A DNA stretch of 64,000 bases from Monodelphis domestica (GCF_027887165.1 NC_077227.1:77086488-77150487); one strand, 5' to 3'; numbered from the stretch's first letter, positions 22,400 through 33,056 are shown. A program made the numbers and translations. The notes: generated by a model from the letters alone, not told the origin.

Positions 22400-23235
22400 A
22401 GAATCTTCAGTCTGTGAAGTGTGAATAAGGCTTTCTTTTAGTACCCCTATTTAGTACATCACCAGACACTTAGGGAGTTTGAAAGTCACTTGCTAAAACG
22501 AGTGGTAACTCTAGAACTCAACACGAAGTAAGAGTGTTCACAAGTCATTTGCTAAATAAAAAGGGTTGATAACTCAATCAGTCAGAAACTTGTGAATCCT
22601 TTGATAAGAGTTGATACCTTCAGAGGGTAAAAAGTGGATCCCACAGACATTGCTCCCCTGGGCAGTGCTAGGCAATTTAGAAGCTGGAATTGGCCCCTGT
22701 GAGGAGGGGAAGGGACAAGAAGTCACTATAAAAGCCCTGAACTTCTTCAGCTAGGGGCAGTCTTCTGGAGATAGTCTTCAGGGAATAGTCTTCAAGAGAG
22801 CTTCACAGGAGACTTTGGCTTGAATCTTGGGCTTGGAGCTTCAGCTGGTGACCTGCCTCTAGAAGGTACTTTGGACTTGGACCTCAGCTTCAACTTGGAC
22901 CTTGGCTCTTGGCCTGTTTCTTGGGTGATTGAGTAGCTGACCTTTCTTTTCCTGGCTTCCTGGAGAGAGAGATTAGTTCTGGAGAGGCCTTCCCCTCTTG
23001 GAGGAGGTGGTGTTGGTGGAACCTGGTCCTCGGGTTGAGGATTGGTTAACAAGCCCTGCCAGGTTGAACTGAGCACTGGAGTGATATTTAGTGGGATAGG
23101 CTAGATATCTTCTCTACCCTTTTTTGTATTTCTCTACTTTCACTCTTTCCACCTCTTTTGTAAATAAAAGCTATTAAAAGTCATTTTGACTTTGAACTAT
23201 AATGTTTTAAATCAGCGACCACAATATTATCTTAA
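22400..23235 (+). mobile_element. Probable endogenous-retrovirus LTR (solo)
   Basis: A TATA-type signal ('ctataaaagc', 22725-22734) is followed by GC-richer sequence and a polyadenylation signal ('aataaa', 23163-23168). The 3' part ('ggctagatatcttctctaccc', 'tttcactctttccacctcttttgtaaataaa', 'cagcgaccacaatatt') matches that of the LTR at 45440-46560. No gag, pol or env remnant flanks it. Exact TG/CA ends were not fixed, so the boundaries are soft. The minus-strand frame at 22792-23076 is a shadow. Confidence 0.62.
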
Positions 23236-23965
23236 AATTTTCATATATTTTAGTCAAACCTTTAAATTTAATTCCTTACAAGTCTATTTATCCATTAATT
23301 TAAATAATTCATGGAAAATTATTGTATGATTTCCTAATATCTGCTGCTCAGAATACTTCTTCACATTTGGAGGAAAAAGAGAGGGAGACCAGTAAACAAT
23401 TTGCTCTGTACTCTAATTGTGTTTACCTTTCTTTGTCGAGTTAATATATTTTTCTACTTTTATTGGTGGTTAATCTTATTTTGCTACCTGGTCTTCCACT
23501 TCTACCATTTTGTTTTTCATCAAAACAATTGTATTTTTCAATGAATTCATGACTTTATTAATATTTTCCATGAATAATTTAAAGTTTTTAAATCTTATTG
23601 TAATCATGTCTTAAAGTTCTTTTTGTATTTTCAAGGATATATTTTTGATAGATCTTTAATTTTTTTACGGTAATATTGTCTACACTGAAGTGTCTTATGC
23701 TGGTGCTAATTTTGGTTTTAGAACCATTGCAGGTTTTGTGGGTATGTCTTCTTTTTAGTTTCTTTAAATCTAGAATCTTTAGTCACCATCGTGGAGTTTT
23801 TTTGTGTACTTATTTATTTAATCATTATTTTTTCCATTTTTCTAAAGTTGATTTTCTTCTGAAATTGTTTTGCCACTTTTGCGAGGATGTTTTGAAATTG
23901 GACTTATTTTCACCCACTTGCTAGAAGTTCTTTGTTTTAATTTTTCAGAAGTAGACAACTAATAA
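23236..23965 (-). other. T-rich stretch, possibly antisense LINE relic
   Basis: Strongly T-rich, with phrases ('tcttattgtaatcatgtcttaaagttctttttgtattttc') like antisense old L1 sequence, possibly the continuation of the 20200-21520 relic beyond the LTR. I could not match it well enough to be sure. Confidence 0.3.
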
Positions 23966-24344
23966 TTTGTGTTATATTTCAGTGGATTGAAGGAGAGAGA
24001 TTATAGATCTGGAAGTCACATACTCATCACTGAGAGTTAGAGCCATAAGAGGATAAACTTACTAAGGAAATTAATGGGGAAAGAAGAACAGGGAGTTGAG
24101 AACAGATCCTTGGCAAGTATGCATATTTGAGGGGTTAGTGGAAAGAGAATAATGAATCTTTAAGGGGGATATAGGAAGGAACAGTTAAAACAATAAGAAC
24201 CAGGGAAATTCAGTGTCAGAGAAGCCAAGGGTTGTTTGGGAATTTGTGAAAATATAGTGATTTTATCTAATAAGATCTGAATATGTATCAAAGGACACTT
24301 GAAGGCAATACTCTAATGATTTAACAAATAGCAAAGATTCTGCA

Positions 24345-24990
24345 GTACTGGCACAGCATTTGAGAGTTGGAAGGAACCTTTAGTTTAACCCACAGATGGA
24401 AAGGAATTTTCATTATAACATAGCTAACAGATGGTCATTCAGCCTCTTCTGGAAGATCACTACATACAAAGGAAACATTATCTCTCAGGATTGTCTCTTT
24501 TGGACAGCTCTAAAGTCACTGGACATTTTTCCTGATATTGAATCTAAATTTGCCTTTCACTACCCAACTCACTGGTGAAACCTTTTTGGTTCTGCCCTCT
24601 ATGTGTCCTATAGGACATCCCTTCAGATTCCAAGTCTTCCAAGTCTTCTCCAGTTCCTTTAACTGATGATCCTCAAATGACTTGGACTCAAAACAGTTAT
24701 TATTATCTTCAGGACATTTCTCAGCTTATCAGCATCCTTCTTAAACTGTGTTGGCTATTTGCAATCACCCCTTCCCTTTCCTAGGTTTTCACTAATCATT
24801 TCTTTAGTGACTGATTCGTTCTAGAGTTTTCTCAAGAATTGAAATCAACTCCATGGGTCTATATCTTGCAGACTCAGTTCTCTTGGCTTTTATGAAAATC
24901 TAGGCAACATTTACCCATCTCCAATCTTGTAGTATTTCTCCTCATTCTCTTGTAACTTGGGGTAGTGGGTGCCACAGAATGGGCTGCACT
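24345..24990 (-). mobile_element. CR1/L3 LINE relic, antisense, internally deleted
   Basis: 'catttgagagttggaaggaacctttagtttaaccc', 'agatggtcattcagcctcttctggaagatc', 'ttggttctgccctctatgtg' and 'gcatccttcttaaactgtg' are the reversed 3' end of the family at 17645. From about 24780 the text jumps to 'aggttttcactaatcatttctttagtgactgattcgttctagag' and 'tctatatcttgcagactcagttctcttggc', a more upstream part, so an internal deletion lies near 24760. Confidence 0.75.
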
Positions 24991-25682
24991 GCACTTGGTA
25001 TCTCCTTTCACTCTGACAACAGCCATTCAGTTTGGAAATTTACAAATGGATCTTAATCTTCTTATCATATCCTACCCAAACACAGTCTCTGTATATGTAT
25101 CCTAGGAGAAATTGACATTGAGAACAGGAAAAGTCAGTGGAGCTTTTTAACTTAAAGTCTTCATTTTAAGCATTTAGAACCTTCTAGAAAGTGACCCATC
25201 ACATTTACTGCTGTTTTCCAACCCAAAGGTAAAATTTGAAGTGAGTGCCTGCTTGAGAAAATAACCAGTTTTACCACCTTTTCAGCTCTCCCAGATTTGT
25301 ATGTGGGAAGTGAATTTTCTTTTTAAGGCTATTTTAAGATTTCTTTCCTTTTTGTACTTATTTTTAACACTTGAAAATTGTGGATATACATAGCCAGTTA
25401 TGCACTTGACTTTGCCAAACTCTGAAAATAGCAGATTGAGAAATAGCAAAATTCTAAATAAGCAGAAATAGCTTTCTGAGGTAAATTATAGTGTCTCATT
25501 TTCTTTATTGACTCAAATGCCCTCTGAAATATTGTTTTCCTTACAGAAGTGACGTCCACACTTTTGTTTATTTTAATGATTCAGGTAACCTGTGGATACT
25601 TATTTGGATGTATACAGATTTAAAAAATACCCAAAGGAAAAATGTGCAAAGACTGGTTTAATACATTTTCATACAACCCATA
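24991..25682. other. No recognised feature
   Basis: AT-rich sequence with no repeat or exon that I can support. Confidence 0.35.
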
Positions 25683-25690
25683 TTTTAAAG

Positions 25691-25934
25691 CAAGGGGTTG
25701 ATAACCTGAGACTGTGGGCCTCCACCATTAATACTTTTTAGGGAGTCTATATAAAAAATCTTCATTTTTATTAATCTCTAGCTAAAAACCAGTATTTTCT
25801 TTGATAATAACAATTAAATATTGATTTTCTTTGATTATTAATTAATATAGACATAAGTGTTTGAGGAAGAGTCTCCAAGTTCCACAAGAAGGTGGAAATA
25901 GCCTGTAATCCAAAGAAAGGTTAAGAGCCCCTTG
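25691..25934 (+). mobile_element. hAT-type non-autonomous DNA transposon, intact ends
   Basis: The 244-bp element starts 'caaggggttgataacct' and ends 'aggttaagagccccttg'. These are imperfect terminal inverted repeats (13 of 17 positions pair). 'ttttaaag' occurs immediately outside both ends (25683-25690 and 25935-25942): an exact 8-bp target duplication, as expected of hAT transposases. There is no ORF; transposition would have needed a transposase from elsewhere. The interior matches the copies at 9546, 32797 and 44080. Confidence 0.85.
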
Positions 25935-26365
25935 TTTTAAAGAATCTTTTAACCTGCAGCTTCATGTACAATCTTCTTTTTCTGTTCTATTATTATTTAG
26001 GCAAATGCCCATTGTTAGGTGTTTGTTAAATGGTGTTTGTTAAATTCAAAACTAAAATTATAAAATAAAAATTTTAAATATTGTAATGAATGGTTGCTAT
26101 AAATTGATTCAAAACATAATAAAATATTATTTCACAAAAATAATTCTTTAAAATATTTTTACACTACATATTTTAATTGCTTATTAATACTCTTTTGTTA
26201 TCAGAAGCTAAAATGGACGGTGATCAAGGTGTGACTATAAAGTAATGAGATTGATTTCTGTGGTATAGTAAATGGAAATCAGTTTCATTACCTTACAGTC
26301 ACATCTAATCTTCTACAATGTTGTTTGATGCTAAGTAAAGTGTCCTTTTTATTATTGTAGAGCTC

Positions 26366-26626
26366 ATGCCAGAGATAGACCAAGAAGGGGATTTGCATGA
26401 ATTTTTGTTGCTTGGGGACTCCAATCCAGAAACCTGTGAACATGTTCTCCTGGACACTATGAGCCTCTTTGAAGCACAGACTGACTACTATATATATATA
26501 TTTTTAATGGAAACTTCATCAGTAACAGACCAGAAATATATTTTGACATCAATTAGATTATTGGTCATTCTAGAATTCCTCCAATTGCCTCAAAACATAG
26601 TTCCCCAAAGAATGGTTCACTCATAG
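26366..26626 (+). other. Open frame with acceptor-like start; not a supported exon
   Basis: An 86-codon frame follows 'gtgtcctttttattattgtag' (ending 26360). The first 45 residues look protein-like (acidic, with a DLHEFLLLGDSNPE segment). The frame then runs through a TA-rich tract and has no good donor in a phase that fits the 26817 segment. It could be a worn exon of the same locus or chance. Confidence 0.2.
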
Positions 26627-26816
26627 GAAGAGCCTTCCATCTACTCCATCTTCTCTCCTCCTGCCTACTAGGAACCTCTCATACAGCACCCATTCACTCC
26701 TCCCTGAAGACAAGGGTGCTCCTGGCTAGTCCTCCCTCCCTTCCCCCATGTCAGCTGCTTGAAGACAGAGGAAGTCTTTGTTTTTTTCTCTGTATCTCAA
26801 TTACTTGCTTTTGTAG

Positions 26817-26880
26817 CTAGCGGACTTGGACAACTGTTCCATGACTTTAACTCACTTGAAATGGACCCGTGGTATCGAAG
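26817..26880 (+). CDS. Candidate internal exon upstream of the TPR exon
   Basis: A 64-nt segment bounded by a good acceptor ('caattacttgcttttgtag', ending 26816) and a good donor (AAG|gtaatt, 26881). In the frame that fits the next candidate exon it encodes LADLDNCSMTLTHLKWTRGIE and ends with one extra base. Joined to the exon at 30740 this makes a GAG codon and leaves the frame open, so phase is compatible across a 3.86 kb intron. A second frame is also open across the segment (SGLGQLFHDFNSLEMDPWYR) but has the wrong phase for that join. I do not recognise the protein. Splice signals and phase are seen; that it is a real exon is inferred. Confidence 0.42.
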
Positions 26881-28080
26881 GTAATTTTGAATGAGGATAT
26901 TACGACACATGATTTTAATCAGTCTTCATAGGAAACTAGATTGAGGAACTGTGACTGTGACTGCGGGAACTTTCTCATTGCCCTTTATTGCTTTAGGATA
27001 TCAATCACACAGTATAGCAGAACACAGAATATTTTTTTGAAATAAAAAAGTTGACAGTAAAATTGCCCTCCAAAATGCAAAAAAAAAACCTTAAAATAAT
27101 TAGCACTTGCCTATGGTGCTGAAGTTTTCTTTTTAAATATTGTGTTGTGAAATGTTGCCTCTTATGACTTTTGCACTTGTGTATTTTCAGAAATGAAGAG
27201 AATAAAAGAAATCTAGAGAGAAAAGATCATGAACAATGAATGTATAATTAAAATTGCCATCTGTTTCACTTTTGTATCATTAAGCTTCTTTTGAATCTGT
27301 GACCCTTTGTATTAGACATAAAGTAGGGAGGGAAGGAAAGTGATCAGAGAAAACAAGAACCACTGGCATCACTAACACCCAAAACAGTGTCTTCTGGGAA
27401 AGAAAACTGGTATTTTACTCAGAATAAATGTGGCTCTGAAGAGAGAAACACTTAAAGACAAGTGTTTATGTCATATAAATTTCTTGATATTTCTTTGCTT
27501 TTTGTTGCCAATTTTTTTTTCTGAAAACCCAGTCATTTTCTTTCTTTCCATTTTTTCTCTGCTTAGAGGCAGAAAAAGTATCATTTCTTTTAGTTTACTT
27601 TGTAAGCCAGGGCAAGAAAGGGAAAAACATCTTCAGGAAACAAAACATCAAGGCAGATGAACCATGTTTCTTGAGATTTGTACAATGAGATGAAGAGAAA
27701 TATATCCTTTCTTTTAAAAAATGGGAAATGTAACAGATCAATAATTGACTGAGATGAGCAAAAAGATAGTCTCTTCTTTAATACAGATAGGTGTTTTTCA
27801 AACTTTAGCCATCCATTGACCACTAGAAGGAGAGGACAGATGTGTTGCACCTATTTACCACTGATTATACCAACCCTCCTCCAATTTTTTTCCTACTATA
27901 ATGGGAACACTTTAAAGGGCCACCTCTGAAGTGATATTTGATGCTAAATATCATATGAAAATTATTCCTTTATGTCCCAAATAGTTTAGTTGCCATATGG
28001 CCAACATTAATACTAATTAACCGCTATTAGTATTAATAATCATGATTCCTACCCATTACTATCCATGGGTATGATAAAAG
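26881..28080. other. Intron-like interval without recognised element
   Basis: If the two candidate exons are real this is the first part of their intron. It holds a 12-bp-arm inverted repeat at 28006-28037 and otherwise AT-rich sequence with no supported repeat or gene. Confidence 0.35.
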
Positions 28081-28084
28081 AAAA

Positions 28085-28480
28085 ATACTGAGAAAGATCT
28101 TTTGAGCAAATCTTACTTTATTGTTAATGTGCAAATCACACCAATTAGTGTTGACAGACATGCTCAGTTCAGTCTGAGACCCTGAGCTTTTATCTGTCAG
28201 ATATTTACGCGTTACACAAAATAGATAGATTACACAAATTCATTGTGGGAGTTGGGGGTCAGCCAACGGCACCTTCCTTCTCTGGAAGGCTGGGCAGTTA
28301 TAATTTCCCTTTCAGGAGGTCGGGCAGCTGAAACTTCATTTTCCAGAAGGTGGGGGGCATCCTGTCCTTTCTCAATAACGCAGCCACCTGTGCCATATAG
28401 GGGAATATAAAGATGGGTAAGGTCACTCTGTGGTTTCTCCAAAGCTTAATGAGATATCATGAACCCACAGAAACATCTGG
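28085..28480 (-). mobile_element. Probable LTR, antisense
   Basis: Read on the minus strand there is a GC-richer U3-like part, a TATA-like 'gataaaag' (about 28187-28196) and an 'aataaa' polyadenylation signal (28117-28122) about 70 bases further on. This TATA-to-poly(A) spacing is that of an LTR. No retroviral coding remnant adjoins it, so it would be a solo LTR or partial copy. Boundaries are not fixed. Confidence 0.45.
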
Positions 28481-29385
28481 AGACATTCCAGGATGCCGAG
28501 GGATTGCACCTACTCCCCATGTCTGAAAGGTATTATAGGACATTTTTATTACTTTATTCATACTATGATTATTTACTGATTTGTGATTTTTATGCATAAT
28601 TATTCAATCAGCTAATAACTGGGATGATCACTATTAAATCCACAATTATAACTTACCACTATACAGCTGAATATCCAATGAGATTGCATGAGGAGGTCAG
28701 AAAGGTATAAAGAGACATAAAACAATGAATATATACTGATTGAAACTATTTAAGTTATCCTTTTCAGTTCACACATTTGCAGGTCAGAAAATTCATTTTT
28801 GTTATTTTGTCCAAGAACAGACAACTCTATGGAATCCTGTTATGCTAATTGATCTCATAAGAGACTAACTTACAAACTAGAAAGGGAGCTACACGTGGCC
28901 CCAAGACCAGTGTTGGTTTGTCTACACAAGACATTGCCTCAGTGGAGGAGTCTACTTAAATTTAAATACAACAAACAAACACAGATTGCATAAATAAGAC
29001 TTGTTGAGACTAGAATTAGAGCAAAGGAAGTTCTTAAGGTTGTTCTCTTCTCCATTCTAGGGACATTTCCTTCTGAATAACTAGTAACTGGTCGTTGAAA
29101 ATCAGAGGTAGGAGAGTGCTGGGGAAACAATGACTCCTTCTTTATCCAGACTCCACACAGACTACTTTCTATTCATCAGTTTATATTTGTTGTTCATCTT
29201 ATAGTTTCCAAAATTACAGCTTATTTTACATTACTTAAAGAGAAGTTAGTGCCTCCTTCTTGTGATTTGACATCCCTTAAGATTCAGGGACTCATCAGAA
29301 TTATTTTTAAAAACATATCTTAGAGCAGGTTACTTATGCAGTTAGCCATTCTCAACCATTTTGTGCTGATTTTAATTGGGCTGCT
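28481..29385. other. No recognised feature
   Basis: AT-rich, intron-like sequence between the candidate exons. I see no repeat or gene I can support. Confidence 0.35.
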
Positions 29386-29387
29386 TA

Positions 29388-29492
29388 ATCAATTAGCAGA
29401 TATTTATTAAGCATAATGGGTAGTGTGCGGAGGATTAAATGCAAAAGTGAAAGTCTCTATCTTCAAGGAGTTAATATTCTCAAATTCACAAT
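29388..29492 (+). repeat. Old interspersed repeat fragment
   Basis: 'caattagcagatatttattaagcataatgggtag' and 'gtctctatcttcaaggagttaatattct' belong to the family at 1270 and 41005. Confidence 0.5.
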
Positions 29493-29493
29493 G

Positions 29494-29750
29494 ATAGCTT
29501 GTGGTTCTTTGGTCATTTTCAATTGTGTCTAGCTCTTCACCATTAGGGGTTTTCTTGGCAAAGATACTAGAGTAGTTTGCCTTTTCCTTCTCTAGCTCAT
29601 TTGACAGATAGAGAAACCAAGTCAAACAGGGTTAAGTAGCTTGCCTGGGGTTACACAGCTAATAAAGTGCTGAGGCTAGATTTGAACTCAAGAAATCTTG
29701 ACTCCAGGCCTGGTGCTTTATCTACTTCTCCACCTAACTTGCCCCCATGA
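29494..29750 (-). mobile_element. Marsupial SINE, antisense
   Basis: 'cttgtggttctttggtcattttcaattgtgtctagctcttcacc', 'ttcttggcaaagatactagagtagtttgcc', 'agggttaagtagcttgcctggggttacacagcta', 'tgactccaggcctggtgctttatctacttctccacctaacttgcccc' give a full-length antisense copy of the 9148 family. A tetranucleotide array begins at its head end. Confidence 0.9.
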
Positions 29751-29802
29751 TTGATGGATGCACAGATGGATAGATAGCTAGATAGCTAGATAGCTAGATA
29801 GC

Positions 29803-29853
<51 letters not shown>

Positions 29854-29876
29854 CTGGATAGATAGATAGATAGCTG

Positions 29877-29941
<65 letters not shown>

Positions 29942-30010
29942 ATGGATAGATAGATAAATGGATGGATGGATGGACGGATGGACAGATGAATAAATACATA
30001 AGTAGATAAA
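29751..30010. repeat. (GATA)n / (GGAT)n microsatellite
   Basis: About 240 bases of GATA units with interspersed 'gctagata', 'gctggata' and, at the right end, 'ggatggat' variants. The Leu/Ser/Ile/Tyr ORFs on the minus strand are translations of the array and not genes. Confidence 0.97.
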
Positions 30011-30739
30011 TTAAATAAACACAATGATTTGGAGGTGAGGATTCAGGGGAAACTGATAACAGGACACTAGTTTCGGAGGATGATATTTTCTGACCTTGTT
30101 CTTATCAGGGATGTACTTTATTTGGAGCCAGCAACTCCCATGGACTGACTTCATTGCTTTTTTTTGTCCATTTCTGTGACCTAGAAAAATAAAAACAGAA
30201 CTAAGATCTTTCTAGTAATGTTATACAAGGACCACTGCTTCACTGTCAGCCATGGCTCTTTGTTTCCACTGCCCTTAGTCAGGTCATCCTCAGCAGCCTA
30301 AAAGTGAAAAGCTTGCGATTTCCTGTCTATGTCCAGACACATCCAAGTGTGTCTCTCCTACTCCTACTTTGATGTGTGTAAATTGGTTCACAAATCCTGT
30401 ATTTAATTTAGCTTATGCTCTACTGATTTTCTTCAGTGATTTTCTGGTTTATTACCTTTTCCCTGGCTGCTAGACTCCTTGTAAATTGCCTTGCTCTCCT
30501 TTCTGCTCTACTGTTTGTCTAGGAAGAATGTGGAAGTTGCTGTCCTAGTCTTTATTGCATGCTAGCCATGAATTTGCTATAAACTGACAGCTCAGTCTAA
30601 ATGTACCTATCCCAGCCACTGCTGGCAGGTCATTCTGATAGGACAGTTGGCAGAAGAAGTGTATAGCAATGACACCAAAGACCCAGAACTGATTTATAGC
30701 ACACTGCATACCTCTTGATTTTGTTTTGTTTTATTCCAG

Positions 30740-30830
30740 AGGAAGGAATTGACTTGGTGAAATGGGGAAATTACTTTCAGGCTATTGAGATGTTTAGTGA
30801 AACTGTACAATTCAACCCAAAAGATTACAG
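30740..30830 (+). CDS. Candidate exon encoding a TPR-repeat segment
   Basis: The 91-nt segment lies between a strong acceptor ('ttttgttttattccag', ending 30739) and a donor (CAG|gtaatt, 30831). After two bases that complete a split codon it encodes 29 residues, including LVKWGNYFQAIEMFSET and then VQFNPKDY, ending with two bases of an Arg or Ser codon. G-x-Y, A-I-E-x-F and the closing N-P-K-D-Y fit helices A/B and the turn of a tetratricopeptide repeat, as in co-chaperone-like proteins (KKGDYEKAIELYTEAIKLDPKN type). TPRs mediate protein-protein contacts. The next repeat, expected to start FGNRS-like in such genes, was not found nearby. The gene identity is unknown; a TTC31-like or other TPR protein is only a guess. 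An old pseudogene exon is the main alternative. Confidence 0.62.
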
Positions 30831-30839
30831 GTAATTAAT

Positions 30840-31540
30840 TGTGTATATATATATATTTTTTTTTTTTTAAGTTCTTCGTTTGAGAATGACAAGGTAGTCA
30901 CAATGGAGAGAGGAATGAAGTAATTAAACTACTCTGTTATTGCTTCTTTAGAACACAATTAGAAATTAATTATCATATTCTCCATATTGTTTGTATTATA
31001 TTAATGTATGTTATTATATTTTATAGTCTTACAAAACAGAATTATATGCATATATATTTTGATGACATTTTTAATATCAGTTCTGTGTGGCCACAGATTT
31101 AAATATTCATATGGATAGTTTATAATGTCCTCTCTGAGGGTAGGAATCATATCTTATCTAAATTTTATACCATTTTCAGAACCTAGATCTAATTAGAGTA
31201 GGTATTGACAGATATTTGACAAATAAAATGAGTTAAAGTGCAAAAAAAACTTAGTTCTCTTTATCTTTCTTCAAAGTTACTAATCTAAAGGAAAATCAAC
31301 TGTAATTTTGGCAATTATAGTATGAAAATAACAGTATAAATAGGAAGAAGATGGTCACCATGGAATCTGGGAAGGAAAAGCCAAAGCTGGTGATTCCCAT
31401 TAATTTTTCTTACAGTTGCCATTACAAAACCTCTAGCAGAATAGTCCACCACTTGAATGGTTGTTTTCATAGGATCTTAGGATTGGAAATGACCTGAGAA
31501 ATCATTGAGTCTAACTTCCCACTTTTTGCCCCCTTTTCAT
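30840..31540. other. No recognised feature; short MIR-like patch
   Basis: AT-rich. A short 'ataggatcttaggattggaaatgacctgagaaatcattgagtctaacttccc' at about 31470-31521 looks like part of a MIR3-type or CR1 3'-end relic. The T-run at 30855-30869 follows a TA run just after the TPR candidate exon. Confidence 0.4.
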
Positions 31541-32425
31541 CCTAAAATTATGCTCTGGCCTTTCTTCTTTGTGTGTTCTCTCCCTTGAGATCCTAATCTC
31601 TTCCCATTGGGTCAGTTCTCATCTTGATGCCTTTGAATACTAAATCTATATATACAGCCTAACATTCAAATTCCTATCCCATATCACCAAATTCTTGCCA
31701 GAAACCTCTCCAAATGCTCCTGAAACACCTCAAACACAGCATGTTCAAAATGGAATCTTTATTTTTTCCCTTCAAACTTATCACTACTCCAAACAATTCT
31801 ATTTTTGTTGAAGTCATCACCATCTTCCCAATCACTTCATATTGAAATCCTGGAGAGATCCTTGATTTTTCCCTTTCCTTCATCCTTATCCCCAATTAGT
31901 GGCTAATTCTTGTTTATTCTACCTCAACAAAATCCTTTGAATCCGTCCCTTTTTCTACCATAACATCGTCTCGCCTAGACTTCTTATTTACTGACTAGTA
32001 TCTCTTCTACCAATCTTTTCTAAACACAGATGCCAAAATAATCTTAATCTTAGGTTTGACCATCTACTCTTCATACTCAAAAATCTTTAATAGTTCCCCA
32101 TTGCCTTTGATATAAAATATAAACTCCTCAGCCTGATCCTTAAAATCCTTATCAGTCTAGTGTCCACTTATCTTTATAAACTGATTTAACATTACTCCTC
32201 ATGCATTCTCTGTTCTAGGCAAACCAGCCTACCTCTAAACTAGGAATTCCATCTCCTACTTTTACCCCTGTGAATGGAATGTACCTACTACTCTCTCTTC
32301 ACCTTCGCCTTATAGAATTTTTATCTTCATTCAAGGTTCACCTCAGATACCACTTATACAAATTCTTTCATGATTTCTCTCTATTTTCAGTGTTTTCTTT
32401 CCCCTCGAATTACCTTTAATAGCAG
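31541..32425 (+). mobile_element. L2 LINE relic (ORF2 3' part and 3' end)
   Basis: The C/T-rich sense text has 'cctcaaacacagcatgttcaaaatggaatc', 'caccatcttcccaatcac', 'aaataatcttaatcttaggtttgacc', 'aatagttccccattgcctttgatataaaatataaactcctcagcctgatccttaaaatcc' and 'tttatcttcattcaaggttcacctcagataccac'. This order is that of L2 ORF2 through its 3' end. It is inactive. Confidence 0.85.
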
Positions 32426-32539
32426 GAAAATCTCATCATGAAAAACCAATCTCAATAAACAAATTCAAATATTATTTGAGGAATCATGGAAATGATGATA
32501 CAGACAGAATGCCGATCTAGTGCAGGGTTCCTTTTTCTT

Positions 32540-32790
32540 CTCCACTAATATTTTGTGTTTTTTCGATAACTATATGTAGGAACAATTTTTAACATATGTT
32601 TCTGACGTTTTACAATCTAAAGTCTCTCTCTTCCACTCTCCCTGAGATAGTAAGCCATTTGACAGAGGTTATACATGTGCTGCCATGCAATACATATTTC
32701 CATATTTGTCATGTTGTGAAAGAAAACCATACATACATACATATCATACATATAAGAAAAACCTCATTAATAAAATTAAATGAAAAATGA
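32540..32790 (-). mobile_element. L1 3' UTR fragment, antisense
   Basis: 'ctctctcttccactctccctgagatagtaagccatttgacagaggttatacatgtgc' followed by 'acatatttccatatttgtca' matches the antisense marsupial L1 3' UTR seen at 45055-45370. A short run of 'cata' repeats is present at 32730-32750. Confidence 0.6.
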
Positions 32791-32796
32791 TGTACA

Positions 32797-32977
32797 GGAT
32801 TTTAGTGTAGGATACAGAAAGCCACAAGAGGTCCATGGATGGATTTCAGAAATTCCATGAATTTATATGGAAATTTGAAAAAATTTTGCTGACATCTAAC
32901 TGAAATTTAATATCTTATTCAATTATTTAAAAACTTTTTTGAGATGGGGATCCATAGGCTCTACAAGACTCTTAAAG

Positions 32978-33018
<41 letters not shown>

Positions 33019-33056
33019 GCACACACACGCACACACACACAGAGTTAAGAACCGCT
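32797..33056 (+). mobile_element. hAT-like DNA element relic with (CT)n(CA)n expansion
   Basis: 'caagaggtccatggatggatttcagaaattccatgaattt', 'atctaactgaaatttaatatcttattcaattatttaaaaac' and 'ggggatccataggctctacaagactc' match the interior of the 25691 element. The usual 'ccatgacaca' before the right end has become a (CT)n(CA)n microsatellite (32979-33042). The end 'gagttaagaaccgctg' retains the terminal repeat. Confidence 0.68.
32979..33042. repeat. (CT)n(CA)n microsatellite
   Basis: About 20 bases of CT repeats run directly into about 40 bases of CA repeats with two 'cgca' interruptions. It sits inside the hAT-like relic. Confidence 0.95.

Noticed and set aside
26366..26626. 86-codon frame after a good acceptor as an exon of the TPR locus
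   Set aside because: No donor in a phase compatible with the segment at 26817, and the frame runs into a TA-rich tract; kept only as a low-confidence note.
29794..30024. Leu/Ser/Ile/Tyr repeat proteins on the minus strand
   Set aside because: They are translations of the GATA array.
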